DNA of 64,000 bases from Actinotignum schaalii FB123-CNA-2 (GCF_000411135.1 NZ_KE150262.1:1152824-1216823); one strand, 5' to 3'; numbered from the stretch's first letter, positions 1 through 8,153 are shown. The notes: generated by a model not told the origin, from the letters alone. Numbers and translations are program-made.

Positions 1-382
1 GGCAGCGGGGGGAACCCGGGTATTCGCCGAGCGCTTCGCGCAGCTGACCGGCGCGGGCATGGACGTAGAACACGCCGAGCCCCAGGCGAGCGCCGCTTAT
101 GTGGAGGCGGTGCTCGCGGCCGGTGGCCCGGAGCTGGCCGGAGTGATTTCCCAGCTCGCGGCCGAGCCGCTTCCGGAGACCGATGTGCAGCGCCTCCCGC
201 ACTACGTGTGGGGGATTGCCCTCGCGCTCATTCGCCTGGGGGTGCTGCGCCAAATCGAGGATGTGCGCTCCGCACTTCAGCGCACCAACCCGGAGGACGC
301 CGCCTACCAGCAGCATTTCGCCCGCCTCATGGAACTCGAGGCACAGCGTCGCACCTGCGAGGAACGGATGGAGCTGGGGTAG
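1..382 (+). CDS. dnaG: DNA primase, C-terminal part (cut by window edge)
   Basis: The reading frame is open from base 2 to the TAG at 380-382, so this is the 3' end of a gene that begins before the window. The last ~80 residues resemble the C-terminal helicase-binding region of actinobacterial DnaG: a run like SALQRTNPEDAAYQQ followed by LMELEAQRRT, matching the family pattern LQRLNP...Y...L..LE.QRR. DnaG makes the RNA primers for chromosome replication and its C-terminus contacts DnaB. An internal ATG at 59 is not the start because homologous-looking sequence continues upstream. The identification rests on remembered family motifs, not on an alignment. Confidence 0.82.
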   Translation, partial: AAGGTRVFAERFAQLTGAGMDVEHAEPQASAAYVEAVLAAGGPELAGVISQLAAEPLPETDVQRLPHYVWGIALALIRLGVLRQIEDVRSALQRTNPEDAAYQQHFARLMELEAQRRTCEERMELG

Positions 383-410
383 CTAACTCCAACTACTCTG
401 TTGATTATTC

Positions 411-1169
411 TCAGGATTCTTTAGCACCAAGAGAACGCGAGATCTTTGCTGCGGTTTGTTTAACTTGGGGAACCAAAGCAATGACTTCATCCATGCTTTT
501 CTCCAATGTTAAAGTCGTGATTGATAATGCATGGTTCACACGTCCAAGATGGTTGCGAATAGGGACGGCAACACACCGAATTCCGGGCACATTCTCTTCG
601 TCGTCAATAGCGAATCCACGGTCACGAACTGTGTCGATTTCTTTTATCAGTTCAGCGGTTGTCGAAATAGTTCGGGGTGTATGTTTAGGGAGTTGCATCT
701 CTGCCACGTAACGAATGATCGCCTCATCCTCTTCATCGGCGAGGAAACACTTACCAATTGAAGTTGAATGGAGAGGAAGCCGATCCCCAATTCGTGATGG
801 TATGCGGTACGGGGTATCAGTTTCTTGTATGGCAACATAAACGGCATCCTTACCGTTCCTCGCCCCAATGTGCACTTGGCACCCAACTTCGCGGGCAAGT
901 TGTTGGATGTAGGGTTTCGTTTGTTGAGAGATGTCGATTCTTTCGAATGCTGTTGCGGCGAGTGACAAAGCAGCCGGTCCGGCGTAATAGTTTCCGTCCG
1001 GGCTTACCGCAATGAACTCGTACTTCACCAAAGTTTGGAGAAGGCGATGCACACTAGATTTTGCCAGGCCGGTCGCGTTAACGATGTCGGTAAAACGGGG
1101 GTGTTGCAGTGCTGCCTGAAGAACAATGAGAGTTTTATCGGCTGCGCTCGGGCTCTGTTTGGTACTCAA
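411..1169 (-). CDS. IclR-family transcriptional regulator
   Basis: A 252-residue protein of normal IclR length. Residues about 12-60 form the winged helix-turn-helix, including FTDIVNATGLAKSSVHRLL. The remainder is the IclR effector domain with typical elements: LAREVGCQVHIGARNG, RIGDRLPLHSTSIGKCFLA and the closing RNHLGRVNHALSI. IclR proteins usually control nearby catabolic genes in response to a small organic acid. Here the natural targets are the fuconate dehydratase, permease and aldolase genes downstream on the other strand, from which it is now separated by an IS element. A perfect inverted repeat lies 36 bp upstream of the start and probably serves autoregulation. The effector is unknown. 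Confidence 0.9.
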   Translation of the reverse strand: MSTKQSPSAADKTLIVLQAALQHPRFTDIVNATGLAKSSVHRLLQTLVKYEFIAVSPDGNYYAGPAALSLAATAFERIDISQQTKPYIQQLAREVGCQVHIGARNGKDAVYVAIQETDTPYRIPSRIGDRLPLHSTSIGKCFLADEEDEAIIRYVAEMQLPKHTPRTISTTAELIKEIDTVRDRGFAIDDEENVPGIRCVAVPIRNHLGRVNHALSITTLTLEKSMDEVIALVPQVKQTAAKISRSLGAKES

Positions 1170-1204
1170 GAGAAGAACCTTCTTCTAGATTGATACGGAC
1201 CACC

Positions 1205-1223
1205 AGTTCCATTTTATGGAACT
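1205..1223. promoter_or_regulatory. Putative IclR operator (19-bp inverted repeat)
   Basis: AGTTCCATTTTATGGAACT is a perfect 8+8 inverted repeat around TTT, centred about 45 bp upstream of the iclR start. IclR-type operators are short palindromes, and TTCCA/TGGAA half-sites resemble those of classical IclR boxes. The site is seen directly; its use by this regulator is inferred. Confidence 0.5.
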
Positions 1224-1333
1224 CAATTGTAGATGGTTGGCTGTTGCTTGTGCGCCTCCTCATCGTAAGGAGCCTTGAGGAACCGGAAACGATTCAAAGT
1301 CATGGGGGAAGAGTCGCCCCGGGTCAAGTCCTG

Positions 1334-2776
1334 GTTAGTGGTGTATCTGTGTTCTCGAATCATGATTGTCATTCTCTGGTTTCGATACTAATAAGGACTG
1401 GATATCAGACACAGGTCAAGCAATAATTTCCTTCCCACTAATAGTCTTCTCGTCGATAACACCACGAGCGATAACATCCCGGGTTTGCGCCAGACTCGCC
1501 AACGACATGTACCGCTTTTGTTGAATCCATTCATCATGCTGCTCAGCTAAAACCGCTCCGACCAGCCTGACCACCGACTCCCGGTTAGGGAAAATACCCA
1601 CAACATCAGTACGCCTACGAATCTCACGGTTAAGCCGCTCGGTCGGGTTATTCGACCAGATCTTGGTCCATATTGTTTCAGGAGCAGCGGTAAACGCGAG
1701 AATCTCGTCAAGGGATTCTTCCAGATAGTCCCCAACATGAGGAAACTTCCTCGAACAAAACTCGACCACGTCCCGGGCTTGCCCCCACACGCTAGCAGCA
1801 TCTGGTTGCCTGAAAATCGTGTGGAACATTGCCGATAATGTAGGCCACTGGGTCTTAGAGACCATGGATGAAAGATTCTTCGCGAAGTGGGTCCGGCAGC
1901 GTTGCCAGCTTGCCTGCGGTAAACAATCACTGACCGCTGCCTGGATACCCAGGTGAGCATCACTGGTCACCAGGAAAACACCCTCAAGGCCACGGGCGAT
2001 AAGATCACGGAAAAACCCGGTCCACGACGCGGTAGATTCCGCTGTAGCAACCTGCATGCCCAGTAATTCCCTATATCCGTCCTTATTGACGCCGGTAGCC
2101 AGCAGCACACTGGTTTTCACCACGCGTCCGCCTTCACGTACTTTCATGGTCAGCGCGTCACAGGACAGGTAATAGTAAGGGCCCTGGTCTAAAGGCCTGG
2201 TACGGAAATCGTTGACGGTCGCGTCAAGGTCTTTGGCCATGTCCGAGACTTGTGATTTGGAGAGGTTAGTGATGCCGAGCGTGGCTACCAGGTCGTTCAT
2301 GCGTCGGGTAGACACTCCTTTGAGGTAGCAGGTGGCAATCACGGTGGTCAACGCGCGCTCTGCCCGGCTGCGGCGTTCGAGTAGCCAGTCAGGGAAGAAG
2401 GAAGCGGTACGTAGTTTGGGGATAGCGATATCCAGGCTTCCAACGCGGGTGTCTAACTGGCGGTGTCGGTAACCATTGCGCCTGTTGACACGGTCCGGGG
2501 AGGGTGTTGCATAGTTCGCTCCACAGATACTGTCGGCTTGGACGGACAGGATCTGGTTGATGAAATCGGTGAGCATGTGACGCATCAGGTCGGGGGATGC
2601 TTGGGTGAGTAGTTCGCCCAGGTAGGTTGTCGGGTCGATATGATGGGGGTCAGCGGCCATTGCGGGGTATCTCCTTTCGAGGATAGGTAAGAGTTGATTC
2701 GAAAGGTACCCGCGATGGTCGCCTTTGTGCATGCCGACACGAGGATCACCGCGGGATACAGATACACCACACTAAC
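1334..2776 (-). mobile_element. IS256-family insertion sequence
   Basis: A single transposase gene is flanked by imperfect terminal inverted repeats. The left end has GTTAGT then GGTGTATCTGT (1334-1350). The right end has the reverse complement of that 11-mer (2758-2768) and of GTTAGTGT (2769-2776), with a 2-bp indel between the ends. Total length about 1.44 kb fits the family. I could not find a matching 8-9 bp target duplication outside the repeats, so the exact ends are approximate or the insertion is old. The element separates the IclR gene from the catabolic genes it probably controls. Confidence 0.85.
1416..2660 (-). CDS. IS256-family (Mutator-like) transposase
   Basis: A 414-residue DDE transposase if translation starts at the ATG ending at 2660, which follows a good AAAGGAG site; an in-frame ATG at 2732 would add 24 residues. 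Family hallmarks are visible: the core Asp in LSCDALTMKVREGG, a second Asp in LVTSDAHLGIQAAV, the C-H region SWQRCRTHFAKNL, and the C-terminal SNNPTERLNREIRRRTDVVGIFP containing the catalytic Glu. The frame is intact, so the element could still be active. Transposition would follow the usual IS256 circle-forming cut-and-paste or copy-out route; this is family knowledge and not shown here. Confidence 0.93.
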   Translation of the reverse strand: MAADPHHIDPTTYLGELLTQASPDLMRHMLTDFINQILSVQADSICGANYATPSPDRVNRRNGYRHRQLDTRVGSLDIAIPKLRTASFFPDWLLERRSRAERALTTVIATCYLKGVSTRRMNDLVATLGITNLSKSQVSDMAKDLDATVNDFRTRPLDQGPYYYLSCDALTMKVREGGRVVKTSVLLATGVNKDGYRELLGMQVATAESTASWTGFFRDLIARGLEGVFLVTSDAHLGIQAAVSDCLPQASWQRCRTHFAKNLSSMVSKTQWPTLSAMFHTIFRQPDAASVWGQARDVVEFCSRKFPHVGDYLEESLDEILAFTAAPETIWTKIWSNNPTERLNREIRRRTDVVGIFPNRESVVRLVGAVLAEQHDEWIQQKRYMSLASLAQTRDVIARGVIDEKTISGKEIIA

Positions 2777-2973
2777 GGACGCAACCGTCGCCCCGCATTC
2801 GTTTTGACTCTGAAATTATTATTTCCTGTAGCTTTGGCGAGATTGTGAGGATGTGTGAAGTGTGTCATACCTAAATTCTAAACTCGCGTATTTGTGCAGT
2901 TTTACGCACTGGGTGCAAATCTTGGTCGCAAAAGGTCCTAGGATAGTTCCCCAAATGGGACTAGGGTTCATGA

Positions 2974-2988
2974 CGTGGAACTTCCACG
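2974..2988. promoter_or_regulatory. Putative operator upstream of fuconate dehydratase gene
   Basis: CGTGGAACTTCCACG is a palindrome with a single central base, 29 bp before the GTG start at 3018. It contains the same TGGAA and TTCCA pentamers seen upstream of iclR, but in the opposite arrangement (TGGAA-N-TTCCA here, TTCCA-N5-TGGAA there). A second small inverted repeat, TCCC-CAAAT-GGGA, lies at 2948-2960. Control by the IclR protein is plausible but not proven. Confidence 0.4.
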
Positions 2989-3017
2989 GTGGGTAACTAA
3001 AACAAAGGAGTTTACTC

Positions 3018-4301
3018 GTGAGTAAGATTACCGGCGTAAAAACGTACGATTTTCGATTCCCCACATCTAACACGCTCTCTGGCTCGGACGCGATGAATCC
3101 TGACCCTGACTACTCGTCGGCTTATGTAGAGATTTCTACTGACGCTGATGATGGAATTATCGGTGTTGGGTTTGTGTTCACCATTGGTCGTGGAAATGAT
3201 GTCGTTTGCGCGGCAATGAACTCTATGGCTCACACGCTCGTCGGGCGTAATGTTGAAGAGCTGCTCGACAATATGCGACTCGCGTGGGATCTGCTCGTAG
3301 GGGATTCCCAACTGCGGTGGCTTGGTCCCGAGAAGGGCGTGGAGCATATGGCTATCGGTGCATTGCTCTCAGCGCTTTGGGATATTAAAGCCAAGCGTGC
3401 TGGAAAGCCTCTGTGGCGCCTGCTGGGTGAAATGGAACCGGAAGAGTTGGTCGCAACCCTTGATTTCCGTTATCTTTCTGATGCACTTCGCCCGGAAGAA
3501 GCTATTGAGTTTCTAAAGGACGGTCAGCGTGGTAAGCAAGAAAGAATTGCCAACCTTCTTGAAAATGGCTACCCCGGGTATTCCACTGCTGCGGGTTGGC
3601 TAGGCTACTCAGATGAAAAGATGGTCTCGCTGTGTAAGGAAGAGACTCAAGAAAAAGGGTTCAAGCTTATCAAGCTGAAGGTGGGGCGCCGCGTCGAAGA
3701 CGATATTCGGCGTCTTGGCTTGGCTCGCGAAGCTATTGGTCCTGATGTGAAGCTGGCTGTTGATGCTAACCAGGTGTGGGACGTCCCTGATGCGATTTCT
3801 TGGATTAATGAATTCCATGATTTCGATTTGGCATGGGTTGAAGAGCCAACTTCGCCGGATGATGTGGTGGGACACGCAACCATTGCACGCGCTATTAATC
3901 CGATTCCTGTAGCAACTGGCGAACATATGCAGAATAGGATCATGTTCAAGCAGTATCTCCAAATGAATGCGTTTGGAATCATGCAGATTGATGCAACCCG
4001 TGTTGCGGGCCCGCAGGAACTGGTCATCGAATACCTGCTTGCCAAGAAGTTTAATAAGCCTGTCTGTCCGCACGCTGGCGGCGTTGGTCTATGCGAAGCT
4101 GTGGCGCACTTTGCGATGTTTGATTATGTCGCGGTATCCGGAACTATGGAGAACCGGTTGATTGAGTACGTTGATAACCAACATGAACACTTTGTGCACC
4201 CGACAGTTATCAAGAATGGCAACTATATGCCGCAAACGGCTCCCGGCAACGGTGCTGAGATGACTCAGGAAACCGCTGAAAAGTACCTCTACCGAGGCTA
4301 A
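3018..4301 (+). CDS. fucD: L-fuconate dehydratase (enolase superfamily)
   Basis: A 427-residue mandelate racemase/enolase-superfamily protein, probably converting L-fuconate to 2-keto-3-deoxy-L-fuconate in the non-phosphorylating L-fucose route. The start is GTG with AAAGGAG seven bases upstream. Active-site residues are visible: K219-x-K221 (IKLKVG), metal ligands D249 (VDAN), E275 (WVEEP) and E302 (TGEH), and H352 (PHAGGVGLCE). The stretch VAVSGTMENRLIEYVD also matches known fuconate dehydratases, and the numbering nearly coincides with that recalled for the Xanthomonas enzyme. It is followed by a GntP permease and a DapA-type aldolase. Base composition is lower in GC than the core genes. 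A related 6-deoxy-aldonate could be the true substrate. Confidence 0.85.
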   Translation: MSKITGVKTYDFRFPTSNTLSGSDAMNPDPDYSSAYVEISTDADDGIIGVGFVFTIGRGNDVVCAAMNSMAHTLVGRNVEELLDNMRLAWDLLVGDSQLRWLGPEKGVEHMAIGALLSALWDIKAKRAGKPLWRLLGEMEPEELVATLDFRYLSDALRPEEAIEFLKDGQRGKQERIANLLENGYPGYSTAAGWLGYSDEKMVSLCKEETQEKGFKLIKLKVGRRVEDDIRRLGLAREAIGPDVKLAVDANQVWDVPDAISWINEFHDFDLAWVEEPTSPDDVVGHATIARAINPIPVATGEHMQNRIMFKQYLQMNAFGIMQIDATRVAGPQELVIEYLLAKKFNKPVCPHAGGVGLCEAVAHFAMFDYVAVSGTMENRLIEYVDNQHEHFVHPTVIKNGNYMPQTAPGNGAEMTQETAEKYLYRG

Positions 4302-4328
4302 TTCTCCCGGGAAAACCACGTTCCACTG

Positions 4329-4398
4329 CCGCACGCGGGCTAAATAAATAGCTGTCGCTGCTTGCTATTGGTAATCCATTTGGATTCCCCGCGTGCGG
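4329..4398 (+). terminator. Hairpin between dehydratase and permease genes
   Basis: CCGCACGCGGG (4329-4339) pairs perfectly with CCCGCGTGCGG (4388-4398) across a 48-base AT-rich loop. There is no following T-run. It may stabilise the upstream mRNA or lower expression of the permease gene rather than end transcription. Confidence 0.4.
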
Positions 4399-4437
4399 CG
4401 GTGCGGACGCTGCACTCGTCAGAAAAAGGAAATATAG

Positions 4438-5895
4438 ATGAATGCTTTACTTGTAGGTGTGAGTCAGCTACAAAGCTCAATACCCCAGGGACTTTTACCT
4501 TTCGCTCGCGATATCCCGGAAGTAAGTCTTAACCCGGCGGCACTTCTCATTAGTATCGTAACCGGCGTTGCCATCCTCATTATTTTGGTTAGCTGGGCGA
4601 AAGTTCACCCCTTCCTCGCGATTATGCTTGCGGCCCTGATTACCGGAATTGGGTCCGGGTTCGGGCTGATGAACACCGTCCACGCCTTCCTTGACGGCTT
4701 TGGAGACACCACTAAAAGTGTCGGTATTCTAGTCGGTATCGGTGCAATGCTGGGTGCGGTTTTGATGGTAACGGGAGCAACCGGCGTTTTAGTTGACGTT
4801 CTGATTTCGAAGTCGTCTCGCAAGATGCTCCCTTGGACAATGGCTCTCATCGGGTCTCTTATTGGGTTGCCCCTGTTCTTCGATGTTGGACTGATCATCA
4901 TGGCTCCGGTGATCATCATGGTTACGCGGAAATCTAAGATGCCCCTTATGATGATCGCGATGCCAGCCCTGGCGGGCCTCTGTGCAATGCAGGCACTCGT
5001 TCCTCCACACCCCGGGCCCACCGCCGCTCTCCAAACCTTTGAGAATGGTTCCATGGGCATCACGATGGGTATGGGCATTGTCCTTGCTATTCCTCTTGTT
5101 ATTATCTGCGGACCGCTGTTCGCGAAGTACTCGACGCGCATCGTGCCGCGCGGTGCACCGGACACGTTCGCTATGGCGGATAAAGAGGACGGTGTTGAAG
5201 GCCGTCGTAAGCCTTCCTTCGGGTTGTCTTTGCTTTGTGTCACCATGCCGGCCATTCTTCTCTTGATCACTTCGATTATCATGATGGTCCGCCCTGACCT
5301 TCACGATTCCAAGGAAATGGGTGCTCAGATTTTGCAGTTTATCGGGAATCCCGAGATTGCCCTTCTGATTTCACTGGTATTTGCATCTCTCACGCTTTTC
5401 GTTACGACAAGGTACCCGTGGGAAAAGCTTAACGATGAAGCCGGGAAATCGTTACGTCCCATTGCTGGAATTGTATTTATCCTCGGAGCTGGTGGCGGTT
5501 TCAAGAACCTTCTGATTGATACCGGCATTGGAGATATGATCACTAAGTTTGTAGAAAACACAAATATATCGATCATCTTGATCGCTTGGGTGATTGCGGT
5601 GTTCGTGCGTGTGGCTACAGGGTCCTCGACCGTTTCGGCCATTACTACTGCCGGCATTCTGGAGCCGACAGCCACTGCACTTGCTTATGATCCGATCCAA
5701 ACAGGTCTTCTTGTCCTTGCAATCGGTGCTGGGTCGTTTATTTTCTCCTTCGTAAACGACGCGGGCCTTTGGCTGGTAAAAGAGTACTTTGGGTTCACTC
5801 TTCCCGAGATGTTTAAGACCTGGACAGTGATGACATGTTTGATCTCCATTGTTGGGCTAGTTCTGGTTTGGGGTCTTGGACTCTTCCTGTTGTAG
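4438..5895 (+). CDS. GntP-family gluconate/sugar-acid permease
   Basis: A 485-residue, strongly hydrophobic protein with about 12-14 membrane segments. GntP hallmarks are present: LMNTVHAFLDGFGDTTKSVGILVGIGAMLG near residue 80, the PPHPGPTAA motif, and the C-terminal ATGSSTVSAITTAG and AGSFIFSFVNDAGLWLVKEYF segments. GntP proteins are proton symporters for gluconate and related acids. Because it lies between a fuconate dehydratase and a keto-deoxy-acid aldolase, L-fuconate or a similar 6-deoxy-aldonate is the likely cargo. An extra N-terminal stretch of ~30 residues precedes the first clear membrane helix; the start could be slightly downstream. The second GntP gene in the window (8177-9544) is only moderately similar by eye. 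Confidence 0.9.
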   Translation: MNALLVGVSQLQSSIPQGLLPFARDIPEVSLNPAALLISIVTGVAILIILVSWAKVHPFLAIMLAALITGIGSGFGLMNTVHAFLDGFGDTTKSVGILVGIGAMLGAVLMVTGATGVLVDVLISKSSRKMLPWTMALIGSLIGLPLFFDVGLIIMAPVIIMVTRKSKMPLMMIAMPALAGLCAMQALVPPHPGPTAALQTFENGSMGITMGMGIVLAIPLVIICGPLFAKYSTRIVPRGAPDTFAMADKEDGVEGRRKPSFGLSLLCVTMPAILLLITSIIMMVRPDLHDSKEMGAQILQFIGNPEIALLISLVFASLTLFVTTRYPWEKLNDEAGKSLRPIAGIVFILGAGGGFKNLLIDTGIGDMITKFVENTNISIILIAWVIAVFVRVATGSSTVSAITTAGILEPTATALAYDPIQTGLLVLAIGAGSFIFSFVNDAGLWLVKEYFGFTLPEMFKTWTVMTCLISIVGLVLVWGLGLFLL

Positions 5896-6124
5896 TGTAA
5901 ATTCAATAATTTGAATTGGTCCTAACGTAGGGCTATCGCTGGCCGGCGTGTTCAATGATTCAGCGCGCCGGTCAGCGATGTTTCCTACGGCAACTTATTG
6001 TCTTCTAGTGTTTTGCGCGGGTATGGATTCGCATTCTTCCTGTTATCGTTCGAAGCAAGTCGCAATGATGCGTGAGACATGGAAATGGGTAGCTTTTATT
6101 TGCCCAAACCTGGAAGGGGTTGGA

Positions 6125-7015
6125 ATGTTTTCTGGTGTGTATTGCCCGTCGGTCACGTTGATCGACGATTCGGGTGCGATTGATTATCCGGCGATGGCCG
6201 CCCATATTGATCGTCTTGCCGAGTCCGGGCTCAACGGGGTGCTCTTCTTCGGCTCGATCGGGGAGTTTTTCTCCTTTGCTACTGAGGAGAAGGCCGAGTT
6301 CTTGAAGTTCGCGGTCAAGCAGGCCGCGGGGCGTTTCCAGGTGTTGGCCGGGGTGAGCGCGGCGCGGCTGAGTGAGGTGCTGGAGAATATCGCGGCTGCT
6401 GAGGTTGCTGGTGTGGATGGCGTGGTGGCTCTTCCGCCCTTCTATTTCGGGCATTCATATGGGCGGGCCCTTGATTTTTATGACGCGGTTGCGGGCGCAA
6501 CGCAGCTCCCTGTGATGCTTTATAACTTCCCGGAGCGTACGGGTGCGGATTTGAGTCCGGAGTTGGTGGCTGAGCTGGCCGCCCGCCACGAAAATATTGT
6601 GGCGCTCAAGGATACGGTGGATACTCAGAGTCATACGCGACGGGTGATTCGTGAGGTGAAGAAGGTGCGCCCGGATTTCGCGGTGCTTTCTGGTTTTGAT
6701 GAGTATTACATTGGGAATCGGGTGTGTGGCGGGGCCGGGGTGCTCTCTGGTCTGACGAATTTGATTCCTGAGGTATTTGCGGCGATGCATGCGGCGTATG
6801 AGGCCGGGGACGTTACGGGCGCTGCCGCGGAGTTGGGAAAGATTACGCGTTTGGCTGCGGTGTATGAGATCGGTGATATTTTTATTGCTGCGATTAAGGA
6901 GGGGGTGCGTTTGTGCGGGGTGGAGTGCTCGCCGTTGATGCGTGCCCCGCAGGTCCCGTTGAGCGCGGAGGATTCGGAGAAAATCGCGACGCTGCTACGC
7001 GAAGTACGCGCATAG
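6125..7015 (+). CDS. DapA-family aldolase (2-keto-3-deoxy acid aldolase-like)
   Basis: A 296-residue DHDPS/N-acetylneuraminate-lyase-family (beta/alpha)8 protein. The frame is open from 5948, but the ATG at 6125 has a GGAAGGGG site and gives the normal family length. Residues visible: the GSIGE loop at 43-47 (GTTGE in DapA), Y133 in LYNFP, and the Schiff-base lysine K162 in VALKDT. Such enzymes cleave 2-keto-3-deoxy sugar acids to pyruvate and an aldehyde. After a fuconate dehydratase the expected products are pyruvate and L-lactaldehyde. Lysine synthesis is less likely because the gene sits in a catabolic cluster. The protein is followed by a strong terminator. Confidence 0.87.
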   Translation: MFSGVYCPSVTLIDDSGAIDYPAMAAHIDRLAESGLNGVLFFGSIGEFFSFATEEKAEFLKFAVKQAAGRFQVLAGVSAARLSEVLENIAAAEVAGVDGVVALPPFYFGHSYGRALDFYDAVAGATQLPVMLYNFPERTGADLSPELVAELAARHENIVALKDTVDTQSHTRRVIREVKKVRPDFAVLSGFDEYYIGNRVCGGAGVLSGLTNLIPEVFAAMHAAYEAGDVTGAAAELGKITRLAAVYEIGDIFIAAIKEGVRLCGVECSPLMRAPQVPLSAEDSEKIATLLREVRA

Positions 7016-7048
7016 ATTTAGACGACAAGTTTCTATTTTTCAAAAGCT

Positions 7049-7088
7049 GGGCGTTCCGGTCTGACGCACTCTAAAGGCCGGAACGCCC
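7049..7088 (+). terminator. Terminator after the fuconate cluster
   Basis: A perfect 11-bp stem, GGGCGTTCCGG (7049-7059) with CCGGAACGCCC (7078-7088), starts 33 bases after the aldolase stop codon. There is no long T-run. Confidence 0.7.
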
Positions 7089-7175
7089 CCATATTCTACC
7101 TGTTTTCTTGGATATGAAAGATGAGCCTGATGATTGGGACCCAGACCAATTAGGAGCTGTTAGAATTTACGCGCT

Positions 7176-7249
7176 GCCCCCGTAGCTCAGCAGGTTAGAG
7201 CAGTGGACTCATAATCCATCGGTCGCGGGTTCAAGTCCTGCCGGGGGCA
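7176..7249 (+). tRNA. tRNA with CAT anticodon (Ile2 or elongator Met)
   Basis: A 74-base cloverleaf. Acceptor GCCCCCG pairs with CGGGGGC, discriminator is A, no CCA is encoded. The anticodon stem GTGGA/TCCAT carries loop CTCATAA, giving anticodon CAT. The T-arm contains GGTTCAAGTCC. The arm sequence GACTCATAATC followed by GGTCGCGGGTTCAAGTCC resembles bacterial tRNA-Ile2, whose C34 is changed to lysidine by TilS, more than initiator tRNA. Elongator Met cannot be excluded by eye. It marks the junction between the fuconate cluster and a stretch of repeat debris. Confidence 0.9.
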
Positions 7250-7433
7250 CTGTTGTGATGTCCCGCGTCATAGCTCCGCCAGCTACGTGGGATTTTCGTG
7301 TATTTGGACTTGGAGTTCATTGACTTTTTAGATGAGGAGTCCAGTAGCTTCTTCGACAATATATCCATCTACTGTTGACACGGCTGCCCGGCCAGTGGTT
7401 GGCCTGTGGGATGGCAGTAACGCCGACCTGTAT

Positions 7434-7916
7434 AGAACGGGTATTTTGAAGCGCCATGGTGGAGATCGTGAAGCAAGATGTGAAGGCCGTGAAACACTTT
7501 CGATAATGGTTAGCCAGACTTTCTAGTACTGCCAGACCACCAGGCCGAGCACGAACCGCAGGCCTAGCGCAAGTTGAATCTGCACGCCCTCAACAAACGG
7601 CAACCTCGCCCGGCGCCCAAGTGCCCCTATCGGTACCACCACTCAAAACACACCGCCACCGGCGGGCGTGCCCGCCGACCAATAGTCCAACGTTGGTGGG
7701 GCAAGCGTAAGCAACGACCGAAAATATCTCATATGGATCTTGAGGCACATAAATGCCGTCGGAACTGCTGGTGACGGCCAATCAGAGCCAAGCCGACAGT
7801 GGCAGCTACGCCTCCCAGACCGATCAAGCCTTAGCAAGGTCCAGTCAGATCAACACCAACTAGGGTAATCGCGCTTCACGATGCTCACCACGGTGCTTCA
7901 AAAACCCGTTCTAAAC
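7434..7916. repeat. Inverted repeat pair A, about 40 bp each
   Basis: Bases 7434-7474 (starting AGAACGGGTATTTTGAAGC) reappear as an imperfect reverse complement at 7877-7916 (ending TTTTGAAG-like on the other strand). Shared core elements are agaacgggt, tttgaagc, gtgg and atcgtgaagc, with a few mismatches. Confidence 0.65.
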
Positions 7917-8017
7917 AGCCCGACCACCGGCGGGTGTTGAGTGGTGGTACCGATAGGGGCACTTGGGCGCCGGGCGAGGTTGCCCGTTTGTTGAGGGCGT
8001 GCAGTTTTAACTTGCGC
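7567..8017. repeat. Inverted repeat pair B, about 80 bp each
   Basis: The left arm 7567-7646 and right arm 7937-8017 are reverse complements with one single-base indel and only about three mismatches. Both contain the block around CAAGTGCCCCTATCGGTACC. The order along the chromosome is A, B, A-inverted, B-inverted, which is not what a simple inversion or a simple IS with terminal repeats gives. Confidence 0.8.
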
Positions 8018-8059
8018 TTGACAATTGCGCTAGTCGTGCGGATTTAACTCGTGCTTGAC
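8006..8059. repeat. Two 17-bp direct repeats
   Basis: TTTAACTTGCGCTTGAC (8006-8022) and TTTAACTCGTGCTTGAC (8043-8059) differ at three positions and start 37 bp apart. They may be transposase or regulator binding sites, or IS-end remnants. Confidence 0.5.
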
Positions 8060-8103
8060 GTCCACGAGAGCATGTCATTCAGGGTGTGCGTGAGGAAGTT
8101 AAA

Positions 8104-8153
8104 CATGTACGCACCCGTGGTGGGTGTAGATCCAGCCCGCGGGTGCGCACACG
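8104..8153 (-). terminator. Terminator of the iol/gntP operon
   Basis: GTACGCACCCG (8107-8117) pairs with CGGGTGCGCAC (8140-8150) with one mismatch, just beyond the stop codon of the minus-strand permease gene. Confidence 0.55.

Noticed and set aside
1326-2784. Target-site duplication of the IS256 element
   Set aside because: The 8-9 bp on each side of the inverted repeats do not match, so no duplication is claimed.
5948-6124. 59-codon upstream extension of the DapA-type aldolase
   Set aside because: It is absent from the family's normal length and the ATG at 6125 has a clear ribosome site.
7574-7837. Small frames on both strands between the tRNA and the iol operon
   Set aside because: They overlap inverted repeat blocks, lack ribosome sites and show no family content.
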